A stretch of DNA of 64,000 nt from Phymatolithon calcareum (Eukaryota > Rhodophyta > Florideophyceae > Hapalidiales), in the NCBI GenBank assembly GCA_977006965.1, contig OZ345371.1, forward strand, positions 2,604,001-2,668,000. The letters are read 5' to 3'. Of this stretch, positions 1 to 10,400 are shown in pieces. A program made the translations under genes and the position numbers. The notes below the pieces were generated by a model. The model did not search any database. It saw nothing but the letters and a program-made list of their open reading frames with translations, and was not told where the DNA came from. Each line of letters begins with the position of its first letter. Position 1 is the stretch's first letter.

Positions 1-371
1 TATGCCGTCGTGCGTCACGAGGACGGGAAATGAAACCAAAACGTTGTGCATCGTTGACAGAATGGTCGCACAAGGGTCTCCACTCTGTCCGCACCAATGG
101 ATGGATATTTCGCCGAAACCGATGCCAAAGTATCGTGAACTATGTACAAGCAACGAGCACATAGCGCTCGGTTCGACCAAAGAATCGCAAAGTGCATTAT
201 GCAGGAATGATCTACTTTCAGCCCATCTCCGTCTTCATCGTAGACAGGATCAGGTTAAGTCTTGTTTTTCATTTACGGGAACTCAAAGCGCACGCGCACT
301 TGTAAGAATTTTAATTCTTTCAAGTGGAAATACTAATAATCACTCTGGCCATTGGTTAGGATAAAGTAGCG

Positions 372-2444
372 TCACGTCCACGTTATGCTCTGGTAATCCT
401 GCGTTTTCACTTTGCGATAAATCTGCTTGATGCCGGATCCATACAAAGAGTGTAACAAAAGGTTGTCGAACAGAGACTCCCCCACGTCGGCAGGGTCTGC
501 CCATGGCCACGTCATATTCCAGAAAAAAAATGGTATTAGAATAAAGAGCCAAATTCCGAAGGTCACAAACACCAACTCTGCATGAGTAATAATTTGAAAA
601 ATAATCGTGATCCACACGGGTATGGCAATTGCAACCTTCATCGGCCTGTAATTGTACTGCACCTCACCGTCAACAATCGTAACCTCCTGATCTCCGTCTG
701 GATCAGGCACTTGTTTCAGGTACCATGGCATAATACGCTTTCTGCCATGCCCTGTTGCATCTGCTACCGCAACCACGTATCCGTGCGTCGGCGTCGAAAA
801 TCTTGCAGTGTCCACCACCAGCGACTTAAGCACATTGCCATTCTCATCCCTTAGAGCCAGGAGCGCGGCCGTATGTCCGGATGGGGCCGCATACATTGCG
901 ATGTTGGTATTGTTGTTTAGATACTGCATGATCTCGCCTCGGGTTTCCTCGTCCATGTAAAACGCACTTCCCATCATTCCAATCCATTCAGATATACCAT
1001 TCCATGCAGCCGCTTTATCCCACCTCATAGATCGCTCCATAGTCATGTCGATGTAACTGCCGCCTTTCAGATCTTTGCTATAGCATAAATCATACTCCCA
1101 CGATACAAGTAGCTTGAAGACGTTCAAATCCATGGTGATCGGGTCATTGCAGATTGGTACCGCCGGCCCGTGTGAAAAAGCCTGCTGTAATATGCATCGC
1201 ATTGCCCACGACTTCCACTGCACAATAGAGGAACGCGTGTTGGGGTGCTCGTTGGAATTCGTAATCGAAATTCCGTCCGTTACGATCATAGTCGCAAGCG
1301 CCAGAACTGTGGAACGGATGTACGTTGTCTTTCCACCGATTACGATGATGCCGCTGCTTAATCTTTGGTGCACGGACTGGTCGAAGTAGATCGATTTGTC
1401 ATACTTGCGCATGACATAGTCGTCGCAGATGAGACCCTTCCCAGAAATCGCAAGCGTAGCTTCAACCTTGCGCCAGAACGAAGTCCCAAACACGGTTTCG
1501 CTGGGATCATAGATTCGGACTGTGGGCATTAACATGTAAGGATACAGACCATAGTCAACCCAATTTAACTGTTTGTTCATGATTTTCTCGGGAGACTGCC
1601 CAACCTTCATGAGTCGGTCCACCCACAAGCATATTCTTTGATAGCCCTTCGATCCCGCGTATGCTTGCACGGCGCGCTGCAGCTGTTCCCAGCGTCGATC
1701 GTCCAGAAAATCACTGCTTCGGATCATCTTCTGAGTCATCTCCACCTCTTCCTTGATGTCTTCGTCAATTTCTTCATCTCGTCGAAGGAGTGTCACATTC
1801 GAAATAAAAGTTTCTTCCTTGGCCTTGTAAGATACAGCGAATGGAAGCACATCGTGAGATATAGAGTCGCGGTTCAGCTTGACGTCCGGAGTCATGTGGC
1901 GAAGTTGCAAGCGAAGCAGCTGCCAGTCATCTCCGTCGTTCACTGCAATCTCCCTGGTCAGGCCGTCCAGAACGAGCTCCGTGGCCAAGTCCGCGGAATC
2001 GCCACTAGTGACAGCAGCGAGCGCAGAGACGCCGTCCACCATGCCACGCAGGGACTCGCATTGCTTGTGCGTGGAGAGGTCGGCAACGTAGTTGGCACTA
2101 TGAGCGTTCCGTGAGGACGGGAGAGCTCTGTAGTATTCCCCGCTTCCGTTGGCCTTTATGCGCTCCGCCAGATGGTCTACCGGGTCGATGTTGCGCGGGG
2201 CGTTGTACTTCATCTGCTGTGGATGATATCGATACTTGGTCGTAAAGCGTAGATACACTCTGTAGAACTGATTGCGAGCGAAATCGAAAGCATTCCAGGA
2301 AGAGTCGGCCAGAATATCCCCCCAACGGGCGTTGGTAAATCTTCGTGGGTGGAACAGAAACATAATCAGGTTCATGATCTTCACCACGGCCTTGACCGTT
2401 GATGATTTTTGGAGCTTTTCCATAACTCCCTCAAGATCGGCCAT
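372..2444 (-). CDS. Unknown 690-residue protein with C-terminal membrane hairpin (copy A)
   Basis: I do not recognise this protein. It is one uninterrupted frame; the start at 2444 is conserved in the second copy. Residues 1-180 are hydrophilic; 220-250 are strongly acidic then basic. A WVDR stretch lies at 274-277, and a segment with a SWAMRCILQQ core at 412-421 precedes a hydrophilic C-terminal half. Two hydrophobic spans at about 603-620 and 623-643 suggest a membrane hairpin, leaving a ~46-residue tail. There is no obvious signal peptide. The WVDR and W...LQQ pieces faintly recall the order of motifs in HET domains (fungal incompatibility proteins), but this is weak and I do not assign it. 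Copy A differs from copy B by a two-residue deletion near residue 290 and scattered substitutions, mostly in residues 1-172 and after 446. No frameshift or nonsense codon is present, so it is probably a functional gene. Confidence 0.8.
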   Translation of the reverse strand: MADLEGVMEKLQKSSTVKAVVKIMNLIMFLFHPRRFTNARWGDILADSSWNAFDFARNQFYRVYLRFTTKYRYHPQQMKYNAPRNIDPVDHLAERIKANGSGEYYRALPSSRNAHSANYVADLSTHKQCESLRGMVDGVSALAAVTSGDSADLATELVLDGLTREIAVNDGDDWQLLRLQLRHMTPDVKLNRDSISHDVLPFAVSYKAKEETFISNVTLLRRDEEIDEDIKEEVEMTQKMIRSSDFLDDRRWEQLQRAVQAYAGSKGYQRICLWVDRLMKVGQSPEKIMNKQLNWVDYGLYPYMLMPTVRIYDPSETVFGTSFWRKVEATLAISGKGLICDDYVMRKYDKSIYFDQSVHQRLSSGIIVIGGKTTYIRSTVLALATMIVTDGISITNSNEHPNTRSSIVQWKSWAMRCILQQAFSHGPAVPICNDPITMDLNVFKLLVSWEYDLCYSKDLKGGSYIDMTMERSMRWDKAAAWNGISEWIGMMGSAFYMDEETRGEIMQYLNNNTNIAMYAAPSGHTAALLALRDENGNVLKSLVVDTARFSTPTHGYVVAVADATGHGRKRIMPWYLKQVPDPDGDQEVTIVDGEVQYNYRPMKVAIAIPVWITIIFQIITHAELVFVTFGIWLFILIPFFFWNMTWPWADPADVGESLFDNLLLHSLYGSGIKQIYRKVKTQDYQSITWT

Positions 2445-2550
2445 GCTCGGCGGATTGTTGGCGTCTTGCTCGCCGAGAGAGGAAGTTCACAGAAAGATGG
2501 CGTTGGGGCATACGAGGAGACTAGGAGAAGAGCGACTTTGGTATGATGCA

Positions 2551-2558
2551 CTTAAATA
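2551..2558 (-). promoter_or_regulatory. TATA-like box of copy A gene
   Basis: On the minus strand this reads TATTTAAG, about 107 bp upstream of the ATG at 2444. The same position in copy B (34884-34891) reads CATTCAAG. The role is inferred from position and composition only. Confidence 0.35.
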
Positions 2559-3544
2559 GACTGTAGCGGAAATGGGGACAACTTCATATTTTGTCCAAAA
2601 CCTTAAATGGCCTATATATTTTAAGATGTTGAGGTTAAGAAGAACGATGCAGCATTGTCCAGCATGGTTGCCCACCATGAAACATGACAGCGCTGGTTAC
2701 TATTGGCCTCTTCAGACATGAAAATGCATTAAGAACAGAGCCAGAGGTAGTTTGAGACGGATTTTCTCTACCTGGACATGCCAATCGACCAAATGTTTCT
2801 TGTGGGTAGAATCCCTCGAACAAGTGTCTCTAGCAGAAATTAGCAAACTGTCTAGGAAACGAGTCTCGCGAGCCACAGATGAATACATCTGAGCCGAGAT
2901 TCCGTAAGCTTTGTATCGTCCGATAAATGTCGTTTTCTGTTCATTGCTGGATCGTGCACGTCGCTGTTCTGACACAAGATTCTTCTGAGCTGTTGCGTCA
3001 GAGTGGAGACTTTGTCATTCAAGAAAGTGCATTAGAACACGAAAGTATAATGGTGGGCAAGTTCAATTACCCCTTTTCAAATCGCCGCTTTCGGCAGTCT
3101 TGATTTTCTCCGATCGCTATGCACTAAGCAAGTGTGTAGCCAGCCTGTTTGTGAACCCGCATTTAAGAATTTTGGGCTCTTTTACTGCTTACTGCTGTGA
3201 GTGCCAAGGTTTTAGAGAACGCGACTGAGACGAGTTGCTGAACAGTATTTGCGATCCTGAATCCGAGGCTCACACTCTCCCTTGAGCAACGCCTATTTTG
3301 GGGGATATCCATTACAGTAATGAAAACGAATTTCACATGAGACTTATCTAGGTCAAGACAACAGTGCACAAGGCATATGATTTGACTTGTGCACTGTGGA
3401 AGTGCACGCACGCATTTGCACCCGTCGAGATGTGGTAAAGTGCTCCCAATCATTGGGAGCATGATGGCCAGTTCTTGCATTGGTCGAATTTTATTCAAAG
3501 CTCTCCACTTCGACATTCAAAAAACGAAATCGGTATGTGATGAT

Positions 3545-3865
3545 TATATATTGAGAACTTCCAAAGCCTCACCTTGGAGTAACGGGGCATTTTTTGCGAT
3601 ATTCTCTAAGCTAAAGTCTTTTAGCTACTCAAAACGTAATTCTCTCCCAACAAGAGCTCCTGTGAGTCTCTTGCACTCAAACTCAATATCTGTACTCATC
3701 TTCGACGATGCTAGAGTGTGCTGTAAGGCGAATAGTTCGATCACCGCGGTAATCCCAAAGTAGGCACCCAATACTGATTTTCACCAAAGGGGTGCTCGGT
3801 TAAATGACAACCTTAGGCACCTTAAACATGTCGTTCTTTCTTTTATTTAAAGGACCCCTGGTGGC
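3545..3865 (-). mobile_element. F-family LINE 3' tail (left part)
   Basis: This stretch matches 53268-53610, the 3' end of the better preserved F-family LINE, including a gttcgatcaccgcggt motif and a closing A/T-rich tail. The match breaks at about 3865 where an R-family LINE begins and resumes at about 8363. The fragment therefore pre-dates that insertion. No reading frame survives. Confidence 0.6.
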
Positions 3866-4061
3866 TTGCTTTCTTTTTTTTTCTTTAATGCAGAATGCGT
3901 TAATTAACGCCATAAATTACCCTAGAGCAAGTTCTCATTTTTCAAATATTGGAGTGTCTCTACGAGTCTCTCCCTGCATAGATATTCTACCGTTTTGTAT
4001 CCCACTCTTCCGATGAATTGTCATCGAGAGGCAGTCATCCGAGGACAGTGTAGGATGAGGT

Positions 4062-6467
4062 CAGGGATAGTACCAATATTATTGCTATTTATTCGGGCAC
4101 ATGATGCAATAGTAATACCAATAATGCAAGGTTGAAGGCAATAGGAATTGCAATATCTGACCATTCTTCCAATATCAATTGCAATAACGGAATCTAATTC
4201 AAGCCCTCCTGCACCATGTCTACACTCACGCGTTGGATCACTCTTGCGCTCCGGGCAGTGTTTATCGCCGCGGAGACCGACTGCTCGTCCCAGTAACCTT
4301 TGTTCTCTTTAAGAAACAGCAGGGCTTCTAGTAATAACGGTGTCATCCTCTTGCGATTGTCTGTCAAAACATTCTTGGCCATCGACCAAAGCCTCTCCAC
4401 CTCGGCAGTTGATCCAAGAATAAAGTCGCAATTTATATAAGTCTGATGGACTTCGGCACGCTTGCGCTTTTTTACGGCAATTCTTTCCGCCATCGACAGC
4501 TGGCCTCCAGCCGATCCGCCGATGGAGCTTATTATACCGTCATCGTGTTCCAGTTTGAGCTTCTTGCATGCATCCTTCTCTTCATTTGTCATAGTATCGG
4601 ACTCACCCCGCTGTATCTTAACAACTCCCGACTCGAATGCTGGGTCACACACAATTGATGCACGTGATGCAATGTAGTGTTTTCCAAGCTGACATCGGTA
4701 TAATGGTGAGTTGACATCGTACTTGCACTGCTCCACTGCTGAAATTAACTCATCAAGAGCTAAGCGAAAGTCTGACAACGAAGCACCGCGCTTCTGTAGT
4801 TCCAGAGTTACCTGGTTGATTTGCTTAAACTGACTTGCGTACAGCATAGATGTGTTGCGAAACTGCTCGCTCTCGTCCATAGTTATCGTTGCTCCTTCCG
4901 CCTTTGCCGCGTCGATTAAATGCTCGCGTATGCGGTTGAATCGCTTGAGCATATGATCCTTTCCGGATCAACGCGTCTCATTATGCATAGCTGGAGCCAA
5001 TTCAGTAAGGTTGCCTAATATTGCTCGGTTCTTCAGTTTTTTGCAGTCCTTCATCGTTGCATGCACTGAGTCTATCGCTGCTTGGAGTCTATCATCACTG
5101 ACAACCATCTTGTTCACCTCCAGGTTGAGCTTATGACTAGCACAGCTAACATGAGCGATTTCCATAAGCCTGGCGATTGACTTGTTGACATTGCAGTTGT
5201 CGGCAACCTGACAAACTGCCCAGATATGCACGTTGACGCCGAAGAAGTCGAACACGTCTTCTAGTTGACGCACGTGAGCGTGTGCGTTGAATGTAGTGGT
5301 TTCAAGATGCGACATGCCTCTTTAAACATCATCCTCTTCTACGTTCGCAATAGGACTCACAGACAGAAGCACAATAGCGAGCTCTTCATTCTCGCGCGCG
5401 CTGCCTCTTTCCAGCATCTTCACACGTCTCATGAACAAGCCGTATACACCCAAGTAATGTGTCCCATTGGCGGTCCAGCCATGGTGCATAATGGCTCCTT
5501 TGGTACCAGCAATATCGTCTCTGATTCGCAGTTCGACGAGCTCAACGAGCTTGAATAGTGTCTCTTTGAATATCCGAGTTGAGAACTTCTCACGGAAGCA
5601 CGAAAACTTGCGATATTCCTCGCTTAGAACATGTGAAACCGGCAATGACATGTAGACCACAAGTCTAATGTACCCGTGCATGGCCTGCTCCTTGTCAGTT
5701 GCGAGAAATGTCATTGGTGAATGAGTGGAGATAAACGAGCTTGCTTGGCGGCGGCGTAGACTGGCCAGCGCATCTCTGTAGACCTGAAAAAGGTGATCTT
5801 CGCTTCCTCCAGATATGCAACTCTTCAGGTGGCTGTATGGGTTAGTATACCCCCTTCCTTTTTCAAAAGTGATTTCACCATTATCTCGGCTGTCAGCACC
5901 TTTCGGGCAGAGAGGGATGTTAAAAGGCACTTTATAGCGTGTTATTCCAGTTCTACGAGACTGCACATCGCGTTCTTCTTCACTTAGCTTCTGCGTTAGT
6001 ACCTCAACAACTTCTTTTGGGCCTGGTTTGCGTCCGTTGCTTGACATTCTGGACGTAGTGTTTCGGAAGAGCAATTCGCAGGAGTGTGAAATCCAAGAGA
6101 TCGCGTGAGCAAGACAGCATTCAAGAGCAATTTCCGAGTCAATGCCAGTCGACGTGTCTGTAATTATGAGAGCAGAATTCCTGACAGTAATCGGATGCCG
6201 CAGATTCGGGTGGCAATACGTAAACTGTGTGGGGAGCTTCTGTAAACCTTTTCCGTAAATTTCCCTTACAGATCCTGTACCGCAGCGCTGTACGACGATC
6301 TTGCCAGCGCCGAGGAGGGCAAGGGTGTACCTTGATTTTCGATCATATGCCATCACTTTTTGCAATAACTATTGCAATAAGCACCTCTCAGGGCAATTAA
6401 GACTTTATTGCAATATATTGCAATATATTGCAATAAAATAATAAAAATAATATTGATACCAAGCGTG
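4062..6467 (-). mobile_element. hAT transposon (hAT-1) with TIRs and 8-bp target duplication
   Basis: Left end CAGGGATAGTACCAATATTATT; right end, reverse complemented, CACGCTTGGTATCAATATTATT, giving an imperfect 22-bp inverted repeat beginning with CA. GATGAGGT occurs immediately outside both ends (4054-4061 and 6468-6475), the 8-bp length typical of hAT elements. The uninterrupted R-family LINE at 39.8 kb has a single copy of that sequence. Subterminal regions are rich in ATTGCAATA repeats, which are likely transposase-binding candidates. The element holds one transposase gene on the minus strand. Confidence 0.9.
4194..6047 (-). pseudogene. hAT-family transposase, two in-frame stop codons
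   Basis: The frame runs from an ATG at 6047 to a stop at 4194, about 617 codons, broken only by TAA at 5322-5324 and TGA at 4968-4970; all three pieces are in the same frame. At the TGA, two related hAT copies (near 14.1 and 23.56 kb) have TGG (Trp), so it is a simple nonsense change. The N-terminal part has a BED-like C...H region around an NPYSHLKSC stretch. The C-terminal part contains the hAT dimerisation signature (STAEVERLWS...LTDNRKRMTP...EALLFLKENK). It would cut and paste DNA with hAT ends but is probably inactive as it stands. Few other lesions are visible, so inactivation may be recent. Confidence 0.85.
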
Positions 6468-6675
6468 GATGAGGTGCTCCAATGTCTCCTTGACGCCATA
6501 CGGGCACATCTTGTTCACTGGGTCGTAGAGAAGCGGTTCATCCTCGCCGTGTCCATGGTGAAAGCTTACCACAATAGGGCTGCAGTTCGCTAAGAGCTGG
6601 TGCACTAGCACCTCTGCGCGTCTCTGCGAGATGTGCAGATCTTTCGGGAGTGTAGGAAGGGTCACTGCTTTTGCT

Positions 6676-7317
6676 TCAACAGCACGATTTGATGATGGAT
6701 CGTGACACTTCCAAAGTTAGAGGTATCGCTTGGTGCAGCGCCAGACTCGATTCCGAAATTCCCCACCGCGCAAGTTCATCAGCAGCCTCATTCTTCGCGA
6801 CACCGCAGTGACTTGGTATCCAAATACAATCTATCTGAACCTCGCGTGAAAATAAAGGTTCCATAAGGTTATATAGATTCCGGACCATGTTACCAAAAGT
6901 CCGCGGTTGCCCGTTGAGCGCGTCTATTCAGCTACGGCTGTCAGTGAACCATCTGATAGTGCTGCCGCGGGAAAGCTGTAGGGTTGACGTTGCTTGGAAG
7001 GCATGCACGGCGGCAAATGCCTTCGCGTCAAATGAAGAGCCGACAGCCCCAGCGGCCAGCCATTCTTCCATAACAGTTTCTTCGCCACTCAAAATCAGAA
7101 CCTTAGCTCCACCAACCTGGAATGAGATGTTACGATACATGCCGAGTGTTTCACCATCTTCTTCGCACACGATAATGGATTGTTTCGAGGCGGTCGTGGT
7201 CGCATGTTCATCTCCGTCGTCGTAGGCTGAGAGGACGTCCGGGGGCCTGCCGTGTCGAGACTCAAAACGTTTCGCTGCTTCGTGGTTCTGGTACTGAGAG
7301 GGACTGAATTTTCTCAA
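6676..7317 (-). pseudogene. LINE RNase H domain (frameshifted)
   Basis: Two overlapping-frame pieces form one RNase H domain of the R-family LINE. The first (7317-6928) has YDDGDEH and a later FDAKAFAAVHA helix and WFTDSRS, positions that in RNase H supply the acidic catalytic residues. The second (6888-6676) has WIPSHCGVAKNEAADELA, the classic C-terminal WxPxHxGxxxNExAD signature. A frameshift lies between them. Presence of RNase H distinguishes this LINE from the other LINE families here. Confidence 0.85.
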
Positions 7318-7811
7318 CGTCGCAGTATAACAACCTTCATCCCATTTCGAAGAGACTCGTTTTCCATGATTCAGGTCGCAGATAAATTAATGTGGCACTT
7401 TTCCGAAACTTCCGTGCGTCCATAATTCGATATCGGCTGGCTGTGCTGCATTTCGCTCCAAAAGAAAAGCTTCGATCGTGGTACGCTTCTCTTCTGGATC
7501 ATACGTCGCCGAAACAGGACTCACGAAGGTTAAAACCCTGTTCCTGGAGCAGTCCTTCTGGATAGGCGGTTTGAGCCCGTTCCGTAGGAGTGCAAGGATC
7601 CCTTTCTCCGACAGATGGTAGGTGCACAAGTCCCTCCACTACCATACGTTGCGTCTAGAGTTCAATACATTTGTCTGGGTTGTGCGAGCCACAGGAGTAG
7701 CAGGTACAAGTCGAAGTGCTTAGTCCATGAAAAGAGTAGCTTACATATCTCCAATAACTCGTAGGCTACGCATCTCAATCAGTGACCGGAGCTAGGCGAC
7801 TGTCGTAGCTT

Positions 7812-8362
7812 TCAGACAGCCGCTAGCCGCTCGAGCCGCTTCGTTCCGAGCAACTTCTTCTTGCTTGATGTGGACGTCGAAGTCGTGGTACAGCGAAAGC
7901 TAATGTACCGTATAGCGCTGTTGGCTCGCAGTAGCTCATACGAGACGCTTCCATCGTTGATGATTCCGCGCCCAAAGATGTTCCGCCAAGCGCTCGGATT
8001 AAGCGGGTCTTGGACCGGAGTTTCTGGCTCACTTTCCGGCAATGCAATCTGAAGCTCAGTCGTTGCGAAATGAACTCCGAGGAACTTGAATGTCAATTGC
8101 CTCGTCATCGATATTGACTTTTCCGTCAATAAATTCCTGCGGTGACCGTCCGCCTGCAGCAAATCCTAGAACCTTGCATTTCCGAGCATTCACCTTGATT
8201 CACAAACGGCTGAATAAACCGGAGAGTATTTGTGCAGCCTCATTGAGCATTGATATGACGTCATCAAAACTGCTCCCGGTGGCATGGAAGCTGGTGCCGT
8301 CTGCGAAACTAAATTGAACAAGGTCTTCAAGACGTACATCAAAGTCCAATATGTATAGCTTT
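7812..8362 (-). pseudogene. R-family LINE reverse transcriptase remnant
   Basis: The minus strand reads a palm-domain remnant where the usual FADD motif has become FADG, followed by SFDDVISMLNEAAQIL and then a connection region. Codons are broken by frameshifts near 8165-8200. The truncation at 8362 removes all upstream reverse transcriptase and any endonuclease, as expected from incomplete reverse transcription. Confidence 0.65.
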
Positions 8363-8440
8363 CCTTCAATAGGAATCTTCATTGATCTGCCTTCTTCCTT
8401 TTCCCATACCTTAATTTTTTTTCTCTTCTCCTTGTAGGCA
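8363..8440 (-). mobile_element. F-family LINE fragment (right part)
   Basis: About 75 bp matching 53615-53690 (aggaatcttcattgatctg...ttcccataccttaat). It continues the F-family tail interrupted at 3865 by the R-family LINE. Confidence 0.5.
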
Positions 8441-8469
8441 CGAAAGGTTGCAGGAGTGTAAGGAACGGC

Positions 8470-8640
8470 ATTTACACTCAGTGATTACATAACAGCTCCT
8501 TGCGATCTATCCACTGACACTGCCAACGCAGTACGGTGAAGGACTCTTCCAAGAGGACAGCCCTATTTAGACGGCGATCCTGATCGCATCTTAGACTGAG
8601 GAATCTCATCATCGCATCACAGAGAGATCACCCCTTTTCA
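8470..8640 (+). repeat. Promoter-like interspersed repeat, copy 1
   Basis: Matches the reverse complement of about 55225-55372, sharing CTCAGTGATTACAT, a TATA-like CCTATTTAG / CCTATATAAG, and GATCCTGATCGCAT...GAGAGATCACC. Two oppositely oriented copies with a TATA-like box suggest the 5' or LTR region of a mobile element, but I could not define ends. Downstream, 8640-9200 is GC-rich (around 8700-8900) with no recognisable gene. Confidence 0.4.
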
Positions 8641-9204
8641 AGATAAAGGGGAGGAGGAGGCCTGACCAGACCGAACGGACCACAAGCGACAAAGGACCAG
8701 ATTCCGGCGCGGCCGCCCGTGCCCGCGTCGGCGCAAGTGGCCGCAGCAGTAATGCTGCGCAACGCGATTCTTCTGACGGTAATTTCGTCGGAAATGGCTG
8801 GCGCTATCGCGAACGCGCTCGCCTGGGACTTGGCAAATCGAGAACTTGCCACGCTCGAAATGCCAGACCGAACCAGCCGTCGCTGTATTTCCAAGAAATC
8901 TTGCGAATTTAAGCGGATTTGATACAGGCCGGTTATGATAACCGGTCCGGTTACCCGTGCGCCTGTGCGTCACAGGAAGGAGCCAAGAGTTCAGCCAGGA
9001 ATTTTTCCCCGCTACATTGTAGGGTTTTTTGAAATGACAAGAGCTGTGCTGCGGCCTCCCCAGAGGAGAAGACTATCGCCTTCTGATAGTATGGTGTACA
9101 TGGATTCCGCCCTGTGTGGTGTGCCGCAACGCTCAAGGAAGCTGGGAGAGAAGACAGAAGGAAATGAAAGAAGGCTGAGAGATGATTGGCTACCGTGAAC
9201 GTCC

Positions 9205-9432
9205 TAAATGGTTTCCAACCCGGGCATCCCTTTGAAGGACGGCGAATGAAGATTGGCTGCGTAGCGATATGGATGTTAAGCTGGACCATGGTCTGCACCT
9301 TGTGCAGCTTGGACAGCTGTTGTGACATCAAGTACCACTCGTATCTGTTAAGGTCTACTAGAGCCGTAAGGATGCGGTGTTGTTCCATCAGCTTCGAGAA
9401 ATCCCGCGGAAAAAGAAAGAAAGATAAAGGGG
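9205..9432 (+). mobile_element. B-family LINE 3' end with (GAAA)n-type tail, copy 1
   Basis: About 225 bp nearly identical to 45239-45463, ending in ccgcggaaaaagaaagaaag. The shared segment includes a CCTTTGAAGGACGGCGA motif and TGTGACATCAAGTACCACTCG. It has no coding frame; it is read as a 5'-truncated LINE or SINE 3' end because of the terminal short-repeat tail. Confidence 0.55.
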
Positions 9433-10400
9433 TTATATGTTGATTTATTTTAAAAGCTCCCAAAACCTAAATTTTATGAACAGGCCAGCTTCTCGCTGTC
9501 TTCCACATTGATCTCTCTACTAGCCTCCTAATATCTCCTTAATCCGAATTCTTCTCCCTGTGAGGGCTCGAGTGCGTCTTTCGCATTCATATTCTGTTTC
9601 TTGGTCCATCTTCATGCATCCTAGTGTGCATTAGAGCACAACGAGCTCAACCACAGCACCGGGCCCAAGGTACTTCTCTAAAACTGATTTTCTAAACAAA
9701 GGAGCTCTGTTGAAAAGAAATATCAGGCTTCTCAACCGCGAAGTTCTGTCCCTTATACGTAACACTCCTGGGTGTTCATTCGGCTTGTCGACTGGGATTT
9801 TAACTGTCCGTCCCTCTTCTCCCAACGTCTAAATATTTGCTGCTTCCCGTATGCTGTCGGTTTTTGATACCGTACCTTCTTCTGTTTAGAGATTCGTTGA
9901 GGTGCTTCTCTTCTCTAAGATGCCCAATATCCATTGCTACCTCTTCCAGATCTTCTTCACTTCCATGGTATTCTTCTGCAAGCTCAAGGTACTTCTTACG
10001 TCTTACCAGGCATAAGGCGAACTGTTCAGCCTGGTGCGCTCTACTCATCTGTGGGCTGGCGAGTCGACAGAGCACTCGCATCCGCTCCCTTCGATATTCG
10101 GAATATTTTCCGAAAACATACCTGAAGGAAAGACCTTCTGCTGCTTCAAATGCGGATAACAGACGTCTGGTGATCGGAGTCAGGTGTATGGCATACTCCC
10201 ATTTGGAGAATCAATGGCTTGAAAATCCTGATGTAAGTGGCTGTCTGGAATCCTATGACATTCACGCCTATTTGGCGGAGTTTGCGTATACATCCCACCG
10301 AATTCCGAACTCTTGAAATTGCGGTATTGTCCGCGACTCCGTTGAAGTTGTTCATACTGATCCCCAGGTAGGAAAGTATCCACCAGGCCTTATGCAGCTC

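Larger units (their letters stand above)
1..3525. repeat. Segmental duplication, copy A
   Basis: From about position 23 to 3525 this block aligns in direct orientation with about 32350-35860. It contains the unknown gene (372-2444, minus), its 3' flank and about 1.1 kb of its 5' flank. Reading by eye, the flanks differ at roughly 7-10% of positions with small indels, while about 1200-1870 is almost identical. The right boundary falls near 3525, where copy A runs into a LINE tail and copy B into unrelated sequence. The left boundary is close to the window edge, so the block could begin further out. Confidence 0.85.
3866..8362 (-). mobile_element. R-family LINE (RNase H type), 5'-truncated, split by a hAT element
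   Basis: A minus-strand non-LTR retrotransposon. Its 3' end carries a TTAAAGAAAG-type tail (as plus-strand CTTTCTTT...) and matches a second truncated copy at 39643-39902. Reading 5' to 3' on the minus strand one meets the end of a reverse transcriptase palm (degenerate FADG at about 8310), a thumb/connection region (7812-8162), RNase H (7317-6676) and a short Cys/His motif after it (C-P-Y-G-V-K-E-T...H). It is cut at 4062-6467 by a hAT transposon: the sequence before 4054 joins that after 6475 seamlessly when compared with the 39.7 kb copy. Several frameshifts and stops make it non-coding. Confidence 0.75.

Noticed and set aside
1340-1350. IVIGGKTTYI in the unknown protein as a P-loop
   Set aside because: Spacing does not fit GxxxxGK[ST]; there is no glycine five residues before GK and no Walker B strand is evident.
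1638-2114. 158-codon plus frame, also present at 33971-34447
   Set aside because: It is the antisense shadow of the duplicated gene and its conservation follows from that gene.
3725-3745. GTTCGATCACC as a tRNA gene
   Set aside because: It lies in a LINE tail repeated at 53480; no cloverleaf can be drawn.
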